Shown here: positions 24,380-35,716 of the stretch, piece after piece
Position numbering within the stretch: the stretch's first letter is position 1
Layout of the letters: each line of letters opens with the position of its first letter
NCBI GenBank assembly: GCA_028622995.1
Contig: JAJQJQ010000002.1
Coordinates: 3,534,001-3,598,000 of the forward strand
From: Panagrolaimus kolymaensis
Taxonomy: Eukaryota; Nematoda; Chromadorea; Rhabditida; Panagrolaimidae
Direction: 5' to 3'
DNA: 64,000 nucleotides
Program-made: the position numbers and the translations under genes
Notes under the pieces: model-generated
The model's input: the letters and a program-made list of their open reading frames with translations, nothing else
The model's database searches: none
What the model was told of the DNA's origin: nothing

Positions 24380-25844
24380 AATTGCACATTGACACACAGA
24401 GGCAATCGGCATCCTCCACTTGAAATTTAAATTAAAGTTTTTCTTTCTTTCCCTTTTTTGAAAAAATTGTAATGAATTTTCTTGTTTTTATTAAAAATCT
24501 CAGTAACTTTAGATTTGTATTTGTCGAAGATTGCGTAAGTGAATTTCTTATTTTAAGAGGTTCTGGCGATAATTGAAGAGTAAAATTTGTTTTTAGGTAA
24601 ATAATGACCACACGTTTGTTGTATGTTTGTTTTAAAAAATTTGTTTCTTAGATTTTATCAAACTCTTTAAGATCTTACAACAAAAATTAAAGTTATTGTC
24701 TTTAATCATCTTTTTATGAAATCTTACTTTTTTTTTTACATATGTACTTCTTTCACACATAGTTGGCCTGCTATATATCACTTCCATCACTAACGTCATT
24801 ATTGACAGCAACCTTTCTTCTTTTTTTGTATTTTTTCTTTGTTCATCGTTAAGTAAATAAGAGAAGATTCTGAAATAAAAAACGCTTCCTTTGACAACAA
24901 ACAACAAAAAAAGGATGAAAAGCTTCTCGCTTATGTTGACTCTATTGAACAATTTTATGTTTCATTTATGTATGCCACCAGGAAAGTATGTGAAAAAAAA
25001 GCGCAAGAAAACGCGCAACTGAGTTACGACGGCAGCGGTTGAGACAATGCCCGTTTTTTTGTTGTTGATGGGAGAGCTTCGTTTGCAAGAAAAAAAAAAT
25101 GAAAATGACGACGTTGTTGTTGACCTCAAAAACGAAGCAGTAGCAGCAGCGGTTGCCGCGGTGCCCAATTTTTTTTTCATTCTTTTTTTGTTTGTCATCT
25201 AGCATTTTTGACAACGGCGCGTATTTTTTCTGCTTGCTGCTTATATATGTATGCTGTGACATAAAGACGACAACAACACAACCAAAGCCATAAGGGAAAA
25301 GTGGATGGATGCACCCACTAAGCAGATTTTAAAAACCGACACCACTAACAACAAACAACAACCAATACAACAATTTTTTTTGTGTCCTCCATCTTCATCG
25401 TTTTTTTAACTCGGGTTTTTTTTTCTTGTTGCAAGCGTTTTTATTTTTTTGGCTCCAAGAATTTTTTAAATTGCCATTTCCTTATTTAATGTTGTTTTAC
25501 GATCACCTTTTTTGTTGTTGTTGTTTTCTTCTCGTCGTCATCGCCGCCTTTACACCTTCATCTTCTTTCTTTTTCATTCATTGCCAATGGGCCTTACAAC
25601 TAAAAAAGGAAAGAAACAACCACTGACTAAACAAGGTGAAAAACTCCTATTCGTTTATACAAGATAGCACCCGAAAAAAAGAAAGAAAAAGAAATCACTT
25701 TTGGAATTGCGCGAAAAAACAGGAATTTGTCTTTTTTATCGATGAAAAAAAGTAGTAACCATTTTTTTGTTGTTTCAATTATTTATCTTTTTTGACATCA
25801 TTTTTTGTTTGTATAATTGTATTGTTTTTGTAGATACATAGATA
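24380..25844. other. Intergenic region upstream of DDAH gene
   Basis: About 1.46 kb rich in A/T runs and CAA/CAG-like microsatellites (around 25125-25150 and 25260-25300). Open frames here are low-complexity and unlike any family. A TTTTTGTAG at 25825-25833, 12 bp before the DDAH ATG, is a likely spliced-leader acceptor. Confidence 0.5.
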
Positions 25845-27367
25845 ATGCGATATAGTCATGCAATAGTAGTGAGAATTCCAAGTAAAATAAAATTTGAAGA
25901 CAAAAAATTAGGAAAAAGTATTGATTTAGTTGCAGCTCGAAAAGAACAAGAAGATTTAAATGAAACTTTAAGAGAAGTAAGTTCATTTATTTAAGGACGT
26001 TATTTTTAATACTTTATATGAAATCATTTTGGAACACACGTGGGCACGAGGTGCGATTGGGTGCGATTATCGCACCCTGCTTCGTGCTCCGCGCCTCAAT
26101 TTTTGGAGCTTCGTGCCTCAAAATTTTGAAAATCTAATAGAGAAAAAAATCCGATGTGGTAAGAATGACATTTTCCCAGATTATTTTTTTTTAAATCAAC
26201 ACGGTGGACCCTTTGGTATTTCGTGCTTCGTGCCCGAAAATTTTTTTTGTCGCACCCAGCTGCCCACGTGTGTTTTGGAACCATAACTTTAGTGCTTTAT
26301 TTTTATTTTGTTTTTCAAGATAAAGCTTTTTTGCTTGATTTCCTTTTAAGCCTTTGAAAGTAATTAAAAAAAACAAATCAGCATGTAGTTTAAGCAAGAG
26401 TTACGGTAGTTCATTGTACTAAAAATAAATTCCTTTTAGTGGTAGTTATAAAAATCTGAGTTATAATATTATCTGTTTTCTTTATGTATAATATACTATA
26501 TATTTTTAGGCTGGCGTTGATATCATCGAATTACCACCAGAGGAAAATTCCCCTGAACCTTTTACTCTTTTTCCTGATGACGCAGCCATCGTAGTTAATG
26601 GTACAGCTTTACTAACTCGACCGAAAAAATCACATGCATCCAGAATTCCTGAAATTCGTGCAGTTTTGAAAGATTTAACGTGGCAAATATTAGAAACTCC
26701 AGAAAATGAAAATGGCAAACCCGTTATTTTAGAAGGCAGTGATGTGTTATTTACGGGAAAAGAAATATTTGTTGGTATTCGAAAAAATGGAACAAATATT
26801 GAAGGAGCTTTAGTTGTTGGAAGAACATTTGCAGATTTACCCGTTATTCCCATTCAGATAAGTACTAAACTGCCGCTGAAGTATTATGTCAGTGTCGCAG
26901 CCGATGGAGTTTTAACTACAACAACAGAAAAAGAAGCAATTAGTATTAGAACGGTTAGTCGTTTTTTTCTTCTTCTTTTTGTTAGATTGATATGCTATCC
27001 CTGAGGGAAGCCTTTGAAGTCTTCGAAAAAATAAGTTTAAAATATTTTTTGTTTTGCAGAAAATGGAACGAGAAGCCGCTCATCGTTACAAAGTTTTGAC
27101 ATTGGAGAAAGAAGAGGCGGTTAATTGCATTTCAGTAAACAATCATTTAATATTTAGAACGGATGTGGGAGAATTGGTAAGACATTCTACAATACCTTAA
27201 TAAAGTCTATAAACATGTCCAATTTGTTTTAGAAATTCGGTCTATTAGAAAGGCCAACAGAATTATGGGGTGTCACTGCCACAGAGTTATCAAAATTTGG
27301 TAATCCATTATCTAAATTCTGCCTTCTTGTAAAAAAGATTAAAAGTGCCAAAAGTGTTATGTCGTAA
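25845..27367 (+). CDS. Divergent dimethylarginine dimethylaminohydrolase (DDAH) homologue
   Basis: Exons in phase: 25845-25976, 26510-26953, 27060-27176 and 27233-27367, 275 residues (human DDAH1: 285). The family line is clear: HAIVVRIP, TALLTRP, GSDVLFTGKEIFVGIRK (family GGDVLFTGREFFVG), HRYKVLTL and the C-terminal LLVKK strand. DDAH hydrolyses asymmetric dimethylarginine to citrulline, sparing NO synthase. The active site looks changed: the catalytic His (human 173, in LHLKS) is Pro here (LPLKY), human Asp73 aligns with Phe, Glu78 with Asp, and the nucleophile Cys274 is either Lys or displaced by two positions (SKFCLL). It may be inactive or have another substrate. The first intron (533 bp) carries a hAT-like MITE. 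Confidence 0.85.
26027..26280. mobile_element. hAT-like MITE with 8-bp target site duplication
   Basis: Inside the first DDAH intron. The 12-bp terminal inverted repeats CACACGTGGGCA (26035-26046) and TGCCCACGTGTG (26261-26272) match perfectly. They are flanked by the direct repeat TTTTGGAA at 26027-26034 and 26273-26280. An 8-bp duplication is the hallmark of hAT transposons. Subterminal inverted GGTGCGA/TCGCACC motifs occur at 26051-26067 and 26250-26256. The 238-bp body has no coding capacity, so it is non-autonomous. The perfect duplication suggests a fairly recent insertion. Confidence 0.85.
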
Positions 27368-27606
27368 ATTATTCCATAATAATTTTTATCATTGTTATCA
27401 TAGATCATAGAATTTATTGTTTAAAAAAGTTTTAATAAATTCAGAATCAAAAACCTAGAAATTTAATCTTTTACACACACATGTTTGTTCAATAAAGAAA
27501 TAATTTATTTTACACAAAGACAAAGAACACGCAATTTATAAAACATAATAATTAAAGTTTGACATTTAACATCAATGTAGTAAACCGGAGAATAGAAATA
27601 AAAAGA

Positions 27607-28633
27607 TTAATCTTCACGTAATTGAACAATAACAGTGCGAATAGGTTTTCCAGCTTCAGTGATCATAACACGGATACTGTCACCTGTGGAGATCTCACGT
27701 TCAGCAGTCATTTTGAAAGCATCTTTAGCAAGAGCAATGGCACGTTCAATGGTCAATTTTGGACGATCAGCTTTTTCAGAGAGGGTGAAATGTCCAACCT
27801 AAAAATGTATATTTAGTTTTTTTCTTTTAAAACATGAATATTACTTGATTGTCTAAGAATGGTTGAATCATAGCTTCACCAGCACCAGATGAAGTATGAG
27901 AGAGACGTTCAATGCAACCAATAGGATCATAACTGTATACAGCACCTTTGCCTAAAAATAAAATGTTAAAAACAAGATATTTAGAAAATAAACAACAAAC
28001 CATCTTCATCAACGCCAGCAAGAACAACTCCAGTATAATAAGGGAAGAAACGTCGATAATAAAGTGTACGAGAAAGAAGTTCAGCGCAAAGATCAACAGT
28101 CATATCAGAGCGGTAATCAAAGCGGTATTTGTGAAGGCGAGACTAAAAATAAGACACATGTTTTTAGAAACAAAAAAAAACAATAATAATTCCTCACTTC
28201 AAGGACGCGTCGTAATTGTAAAACATCACCAAAAAAGCCTGAAGATGCTAAGACAACATTATCATTCCTAAAAATTATCAATGTAATTAATCACCGGATA
28301 AAATAATGCGTGTAAAATTCTTACAATTTATAAACTTTTTCAGCTTCACGATTCATAACATTAACTTCATGTTGAGACATACGAGAATCAGTTGCAATAA
28401 TAGCAAAGTTTTCACCAGATATTGCTAAGGTTGAACTAAAAAAAGTACATTAGTCATTTTACAATACAAAGGAAAACATACCCTCCTTCCATGGAGTAAG
28501 GATTCCAGCGTTGATGTTGAATAATTTTCGAAGTTTTCCATGGAGGATTAACATAAGCATTACGGAAAGCTTTGTTGAAATGATTCATTTCAGTGAGAGC
28601 AGCTTCATGAACGGAAACTTCGTAAAGAGACAT
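27607..28633 (-). CDS. PSMB1: Proteasome subunit beta type-1 (beta-6, non-catalytic)
   Basis: Six exons in phase: 28633-28482, 28435-28325, 28267-28198, 28142-28001, 27951-27845 and 27798-27607, 257 residues. Core motifs: NPYSMEGGSTLAISGENFAIIATDSRM, KVYKLNDNVVLASSGFFGDV, LLSRTLYYRRFFPYYTGVVLAG, KGAVYSYDPIGC and the C-terminal SVRVMITEAG. At the position where catalytic beta subunits have the N-terminal Thr there is GGS, consistent with this non-catalytic subunit of the 20S core. The short N-terminal extension (about 50 residues) is usual for beta-6. C. elegans calls it pbs-6. Neighbouring DDAH is convergent, with a 239-bp gap. Confidence 0.95.
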
Positions 28634-29675
28634 GGCGATATCTGCAAAAGATTAGAAAGTTATAATTTGAGGTTTAGAGTTACAAATTTATACAATCAAT
28701 AGAGAAATTATAATCACGCAAAACGTAAAACATGTAAAAAAAGTAAAGCTTATAAAGGATTCATAGGAAGTTGATTATTGACAAAAATTTGATGCAATAA
28801 TAAAACTTTGTCATAAAAAAGTATGAAAATAATTTTTTTATTAATAAAAGTCATCAAAAAGAAATAACCAAAGACAATTTCAAAGCTGAACATTGAAGAA
28901 AAAAAAATGGTGACAAACTTGAGAATTTTTTCGCGTTGAGAATGGCAAAGCCAATAAGCAGTAGGCTGCCGGGTTCAATGAAAATAGGGAAAGAATCATA
29001 TCAAATTTTCACATTTCTCTAATTCAAAATACTAATGAACTAAATGTACATATAAAAATTAAATTGATGCCAACCTTTCACCCCGGCAAAGATTATATGA
29101 CGACAATGACCATCATCACTAAATGAAAAACTCTGATAGGATATATGTGTTGAGTCAAAAGCATTAGTTTTAAACTCATTTTATAATTTGTAAACATTAT
29201 TGTTGTCTTCGAAGAAGTTATCCTAATTTACTTCTCCATTGTTTAATTTTTCTCGATTTTTATGTATGCAACGTAAATTTGAAAGTTGTTTTAGTATGTA
29301 TAAACTAACAAAACTCTAAAGTAAATATTTCGAATATCTAATTAAATATGGCAGGTTTTTATCATTTTTTTTTTCTCACGTGTTCAAAAATCTGATTTAT
29401 ATAAATGAATAATTCAAAAAAAAAGCAATTTCCATCACAAAACGAAAAGAGAAGGTTAAAGATATTTGATAAAGTAAAAAGTGTTAGATAAATCGTTGAA
29501 ATAATGAATAAAACTTTCCAAAATATAAGGAAATAAAAAATATATATAAAAATTTAGAAAGTGAAATGAGTAAAAAAGACTGACACCAAATAAATTAGAA
29601 GCACAACGATACAAAAAAAATGGAGAAGAAATAAAGATACAAATATCGAAATATCAATTAAAAATGTCTTAGAGA
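28634..29675 (-). other. Spacer between proteasome beta-1 and FLOWER genes
   Basis: About 1 kb of very AT-rich sequence on the minus-strand path from FLOWER to the proteasome gene. It should contain the FLOWER 3' UTR and the PSMB1 promoter. No ORF or RNA gene is recognised. Confidence 0.5.
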
Positions 29676-30296
29676 TTAGGGCATGTTGACAGTAACAGGT
29701 GGAGTAGGTTGATGAACTTTAGGTGACCATGCGGGATTAGCGCTTCCGGCACCCATCATCATTGATCTATCTGCTCTAAAACCAAATGAATGTTAAAAGC
29801 TTATATTATCTAAGTATAAAATTTACTTCTTTCCAAGTGCCATGAAACCATAAACAACACCAGAAGCAAAAATCATTCCTGCACCAAGAACTGTATTGAG
29901 TTCAGTGCATAATACAATTGGAATAAGTCCCATTATACAATATAAAGCAGATTTTTGCCAATAAGCCCGAGATTCAGAAAATATGGCGATTTTTTCAATG
30001 AAGTCAACGAAGGTGCAACAAAATGGGGCTTCTAATGCAATGGTTAAGAACCCAGCAGCTCTGAAATAAACATCTTAGCTAAAGAAAAAATGAACGATAA
30101 AAGCTTACAATTGTAACAAAACTGCTAATATACACGTGGCGCTGAAGCTAATTAATCCAAGGATGGCAAAAAACATAGCAACAAAACCTCCAATGATGCC
30201 AAGACCCTTTGCAAGGTATCGGACCCACCAAGGGAAAGCGGCGTTTGCATCATGTTCTTGTTGCATTTGATTTTGAGCTGATGCTGCTGCTCCCAT
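29676..30296 (-). CDS. Calcium channel flower homologue (FLOWER/CACFD1)
   Basis: Three exons in phase: 30296-30109, 30060-29827 and 29775-29676, 173 residues (human 172). Four hydrophobic segments: GIIGGFVAMFFAILGLI, CILAVLLQLAAGFLTIALEAP, ALYCIMGLIPIVLC and GAGMIFASGVVYGFMAL. The acidic motif in the second segment (IALEAPFCCTF) with its conserved glutamate is the family's proposed pore residue. Flower proteins ride on synaptic vesicles and couple exocytosis to endocytosis; isoforms mark cell fitness in flies. The C-terminal tail is short and Pro-rich. An X-box-like site lies 158-171 bp upstream of the start. Confidence 0.93.
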
Positions 30297-31744
30297 TTTC
30301 GCTAAATGTTTGGTGGTAAAACAAGCTGAAAATAAAAGGTTGAAAGTAATTAATTACAAATTTATGAAAATAAAAAGACGCTATCGAAAAGTTATAATTC
30401 ATTTTCAACTTTTAAATATTATCATACGATATTTAATCACCAAAAAAAGAAAATTTGCCATGGTAACAACGTACGGCAAAAAATTTTATTATAAATATGA
30501 GCTGACTAGTTTCATCGAAGCTGAAATCATAGCGCTATGCTGGCATTCCCTATTGATTATACTCTCATCGCGAATATAAAAGTCTCAAGATTGTCAGCAG
30601 TTATTTATAATGGTTAACTTTTTTTGTTTTGGGGTTATTTTTCTGAAAATATCTGTAAGGTTGAAGAGTCTGCCATACTCTTGCCATAGCTAAGCTTTAT
30701 TATGAGATGCACACTAAGTTACTTCCGAACTTCCACTATTTTGTATTACCTCTTTCTTTTGTTCTTGCTTTCGTTATTGAAGATAGTTTACTTGGCTTTT
30801 AGACATCCCATTTCTTATCATTATACCCTAGAAATATAATCATAATAAATGCATTGATCTTCCTTCACATGTAATGTGAAGTTGTGGTTGGGTTAACCAT
30901 TCTTAACCATCAAGGTTTATAATTATCAAAAAAACATCTTTCTATTGATTCTAAACAATGACATGAAACTGGTTTTTCTTTACTTGGATGCTTCACGAAA
31001 CAGGAAGAAGTTTTAGAAAAAAAAACATAACATTGCGATCGTGTTTTAAGTGAGAGACTTGAAATGAACATTTATTTTTAATTTCGGACATCTCATCCTT
31101 TAGGAAATAGGAAATTTCTAAAATTAACCATCATTGAACGATAATGTTTTTGTTAAAGATGTTTTCAATGCTCTACAGGTGAAAGTGTGATTGCTGAATT
31201 TATGAAACCATTTTACATTGTTGTTCATAAATCACATTAAGATTTATTTTTTATTTATTTTCGCTTGTTTTGCCCTGTTTTTGAGTTCAAAGTTTAATTA
31301 TTATATGTTTTATAAAATACGTGTTTCTTAGTCATTGTGTAAATTAAATTTTTATTTCATAATTGAAACAAAGATTATGTCGGAAAGAGACGGTTTAATT
31401 TTTTTTCTGCTTATTATACTTTTTTAAACCATATACATAAACAAATGTTAAAACCTCAACAAAAATATTATTTCTCTCCGATTCCGCCTATTGTTGGGTG
31501 CTTTTTTTAATGCAGCCGTTATGCTCAAAAAATGATGAATGCATTCTTTTTTACACACATTCGTGGCGATTCAAAAAATGCGTAGAGGCATCGTTTTCTC
31601 GTGTATTACGTGTTTATTTTAGATATATTGTGTTTTTAACACACGTCAGCTGATTAATTTGTGGTTTATTATTATTGTTTTTTTTAGATTTTATCTTAAT
31701 GTTAGAAATATTCATTTTACCTGAAAGCAGATGTTAGAATTAAA
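30297..31744. other. Divergent spacer FLOWER / SUCO-like gene
   Basis: About 1.45 kb without a supported gene. A perfect 8-bp hairpin (CTTCACAT, ATGTGAAG) lies at 30863-30881. The plus-strand frame at 30310-30579 is basic, repetitive and has no family resemblance. Confidence 0.5.
30454..30467 (-). promoter_or_regulatory. X-box-like RFX/DAF-19 site
   Basis: On the minus strand this 14-mer reads GTTACCATGGCAAA, one mismatch from the consensus GTHNYYATRRNAAC bound by RFX factors. It sits 158-171 bp upstream of the FLOWER start codon, within the range seen for ciliary X-box genes in C. elegans. Function is inference only. Confidence 0.35.
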
Positions 31745-34700
31745 ATGGTTCAATTTTTAAGTAGTATTTTGCTTTTATGGTATAAATTTCTTTATAATTT
31801 TTAACGAAATACTGTTTTTCTTTTTCAGCTTATTTTTAACTAGTTCTGCGCAATCAATAGATCACACGTGTAGAAATATAAGGAGGACGCAATTTTTTGA
31901 ACTCTTTCAACCCAAATTTTCATCTCCATCACAACTGTTCGTATTTTAAATAATAAATACATTTTTTAATTTTATATTATTTTAGAAAGCTTGATTCTTA
32001 TCTTTATTCTCGGCCTTTACTAATACCGTCATCTCCCGAAAATGATGAAATTAATGTCACAGAACAATGTGCAACAAATCTTCTTGACCCTAGATTGGAT
32101 GTTCCACCTCCAGCCAATTTTGTGTCCGATTCAAAAGGCCATATTAATTTGACTGGGAATGATGAAAATTCCACTATTATAGCATCTAACGATTCTGTAA
32201 CTGACGCACATGGTGTCGAAGTACCAGTTGTAACATTTGAAGAATGGACAAAACAAAAGTTGGAGCAGGAAAAATTAAAACATCATGTACGCTTTTTTAA
32301 TTCTTGCATCTTACATTTGACGCAATAAAGTTATCAACGTCAATTATTTTTTAGAGCGTGACAAATGGTAATCACCATCATCAAAATGTCGATCATTTGG
32401 CGCCTGCAACAAATGATAAAGCAGCTGCACAAATAACTGAGACGGTTGTTAGCACAACTACAATTGAAGAAAAAGTTCAGACATCACGTGTCGTTCATAC
32501 CATTCCTGTGACTGTATCACAGCGGAATTATGCTTCAAAAGAATGTGGTGCAAAAGTTATCGAAGCTAATAGTGAATCAGAAAATCGCGGAGCAATATTA
32601 AATGATAAAGAAAAGGATGAATATATGAGAAATCCATGTGGAAATGCTAAGGAAAAATATTTAGTAATTGAACTTTGTGAAACGATACAACCTACATCGA
32701 TTGAAATTGCAAATTATGAATATTTTTCTTCATCACCTAAAAATTTTAAAATATTGGGTTCTGAAAGGCAGCCGCCTTTTGAGTGGGCAACTCTAGGCGA
32801 ATTTGAAGCTGCCGATACTCGAGATGTCCAATTTTTTCAAATACCTGAAAATGGGGTATATACAAAATTTATTCGATTGGAACTTCTTTCTCATTATGGT
32901 AAAGAACATTATTGTACCTTAAGTTCTTTAAGAGTGTATGGCATTTCTATGGTGAGAACAAAAATTTACAAAAATATAATTTAACACGCATCCATTATAG
33001 GTTGATGAATATGAAGCAGAAGCAACTGCTGCTGCTAATTTCGATAATATCGAATCACCAGGAATTCCAATTAAATCGAGTACGTCTGAAATAAAACCAA
33101 ACGATTCAGTTTCTGCAAAGGAAGAGCCACTTATCACAGCTCCTTCAATTGTTTCTGAACAGATTCAACTTGAACCGATTTTTGATCTTAATCCTTTAAA
33201 TGTTGCTGAACCCAGTACTCAATTATTTCCACCATTAGTTGCTTCATGGAAATTCCGTGAATGTTCCAAGTGTAGTGATAAAAATTTAAAAGATGTGACT
33301 GCTAGGCTGTGTAACGTTTTTTCACCATCACTTTGTTCGCAAAGAAGCATTGAAACTTCAAGAAATATTACTTCTCTTCTTCCAAGAAGTCAAAGCAAAT
33401 TTCTTAAACTCGTTTTAAATCCCACAGAGTGTCCCATCAATAATGGAACTACGGAGAAAATAATTGAAGATGGTGCTATTTTACCATCAGCTAAACCATT
33501 AGAATCTGTAGTGATGCATACCATAGAAACGGAAGTTAAAAAGCAAACAATTGTTCAACAAAAACGTATGTTTATTATTATTATTAAACGTATTCCTTAT
33601 AACCTTTTATAGAAACATCAACCGTGCCATTGCCTGCTGGAACAACAAGTCATAAAGAATCAGTGTTTTTAAAACTCAATAAACGTTTAGCATCGCTTGA
33701 ATTAAATATTTCTTTAAGTAGTCAATATTTAACTGAATTAAGCAGGCAGTATGTTGCTCAAACGGAAGAAAATAAGAAAAACCAAGAAAAAATTACAAAA
33801 TTCATTGAAGAATCCATCGCTAAAGCATCCCTTACTTTAACAAAACAATTTAGCGATCAAATTTATGAAGTAAAGCAACAAGTTCATGATTTATTTAAAC
33901 ACTTTAAATCATTTCCTCATTCATCAACATCAAATATAGCCCATGGAAAATTTAAAAATGATCATGATGGAAGCCTTATGATTCAATATCCTTTGAAAGA
34001 TCATTGCAGAACTGATTATGATAATATTTATTTGGATGAAAGTGATGGGCTTTGGACTGTAAGCGTGCTGACATTTGTTAATAAACGTTAGAATTAAATT
34101 TTTCTTTTTTAGACTCAGCAATTAGTTGTTGTGATTGCTGTTATGCAAGCTACAACCTTTGCAATGATATTCATTTTACAATATCTTTGGAAGACAAATG
34201 CTCAAGCTTCTCAAAAAGTTGCTTTAATATCCTCCGATGTTGATATAAGGAAAATTATTGCCGCCGAAATTCAGAATGAAATGAAACAATTCCTACAGCA
34301 ACAACCATCAAATGGTTTGTAACAATAACTTTTTTGTTTGTTTTTTCTAACTTAATTTTTTAGCATTAGTTTTACCCAATACTTGTTCACCGTCATCTTC
34401 TGAAAATCCAACGGTTCCAACAATTCCTTCATCATTAGGGAATGCAACCACCAATAATTCTTCTTCACCATTAAAGAAAAGAAGAAAGAAGAAGCGAAAT
34501 ACAAATAGCATGAATGCTTTTATTATACCAGAATCAGATAAATGGGATTCAACTTCTGTTTCATCAAATATTTCTGCCCCATCCACAAATAATTGTTGTA
34601 GTGCTTCATTATCATCTTCATCTATTATGAAAAAGAAAGGTTCAACAGCTTCAAGAGATTCTTGCTTTACATCAGATAGCACAACAGAAAATGTTCCACC

Positions 34701-34788
34701 TGAACCACCATCATCAGTTTTTCGAGATATATCTTCTAATCATTTAGAGCATAAGCATCTTAACGTTTCAAATACCCCTTTAATTTAA
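31745..34788 (+). CDS. SUCO: SUN domain-containing ossification factor-like (SUCO/Opt) ER protein
   Basis: Eight exons in phase: 31745-31779, 31829-31936, 31986-32286, 32355-32951, 33001-33565, 33613-34058, 34113-34314 and 34364-34788, about 892 residues. A signal peptide (MVQFLSSILLLCLFLTSSAQ) starts it. A VVTFEEWTKQKLEQEK motif precedes the SUN-like domain at about 198-350 (NYASKECGAKVIEAN, NPCGNAKEKYLVIELCETIQ, IEIANYEYFSSSPKNF, LELLSHYGKEHYC, LRVYG). A coiled coil begins ESVFLKLNKRLASLELNIS, then a transmembrane segment near 686-706 (VVVIAVMQATTFAMIFILQYLW) and a Ser-rich tail. SUCO-type proteins are rough-ER membrane proteins related to yeast Slp1, with roles in protein quality control and secretion. 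The tiny first exon is inferred from signal peptide and phase. Confidence 0.9.
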
Positions 34789-35716
34789 TCTATCTTTTTA
34801 TTTCATTGATGGCAATAATTTTTTATATCTTTCTTTTGTTTTCTCATTTTGTGCCATTTTTTGAAGGTCTATTAAATGTTTTGAAAAACTTAATTGTTAA
34901 AAAATACGGGTTTACTATTTTTCCAATATTCTTTCCGGTCTTTTGTTATTAACCCAGTGATTATAATAGCCTTAATCTTGCTTAAAAAAAATCAAACAAA
35001 AATTTCTTTCATTTATTAGACTTCGTCTAGTGTTTATTTTTTTGTTTTTTTTATTACCGGGACTTCTATTTGTTTTGTTTCATTTTTTTATTGTTTGTGT
35101 GTTTTGAAGATTGAATGTTTCATATTAAAAAAAATTGTATCTGATTTTAAAAGAACTTATTTTTTACAATCTCATTTTGTCAATGAAATAAAAAAGAATT
35201 TATGAAGCGAACTAAGAAGCAAAAAAGCCTCTAAAACTAAAATTGTCTGTCTTTCGCGCAGCTTTGATTACGAATTGTTGCTTTTGGTCGATTTTTTGTG
35301 CACAAAATTCTCTAAGGTTCGTTTTTCTCACCAAAGAAGCCTTGAGTCTAAAACTAAAAAAAGGGCGAGAAAAACGGATAAGAAGGTTTTCAACAACAAC
35401 AAAAAAATAAATAAGCAAAGAAGAAAGCAATCCGGGTTGCGCAAACACAAAAGCTTTTTTTCTTCCTTTGCCTCAAGCAATTAGAAAACCCATCTTCATT
35501 TTTTTCCTTCCAAAATAGCAAAAGTTTGCTACTGAAAAAACCGTTTCTGGTCCTATTGACCACTTTTTTATTTCCACAATAATAGAGAAAGAGAAAAAAA
35601 AGAAAATAGTTTTGGTTTTGCTCCACCTTTTTAAAATTATACCTTTTGTTTTTTGGGAAGAGTAATTAGAGTTTCCTTCTCATTATTTTGAATCAAAGTG
35701 GGATTCTCATTTAACA
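34789..35716 (+). other. Spacer between SUCO-like and chitin-binding/LDLa genes
   Basis: SUCO 3' UTR and upstream region of the next gene, 0.93 kb, AT-rich. The open frames at 35212-35626 are Lys/Phe-rich noise on both strands. Confidence 0.5.

Noticed and set aside
30310..30579. 89-codon plus-strand frame upstream of FLOWER
   Set aside because: Basic, low-complexity, no upstream acceptor and no family resemblance; it overlaps the FLOWER promoter area.
30863..30881. Perfect 8-bp hairpin CTTCACAT/ATGTGAAG
   Set aside because: Too short for a microRNA precursor or transposon end, with no flanking duplication; likely chance in 64 kb.
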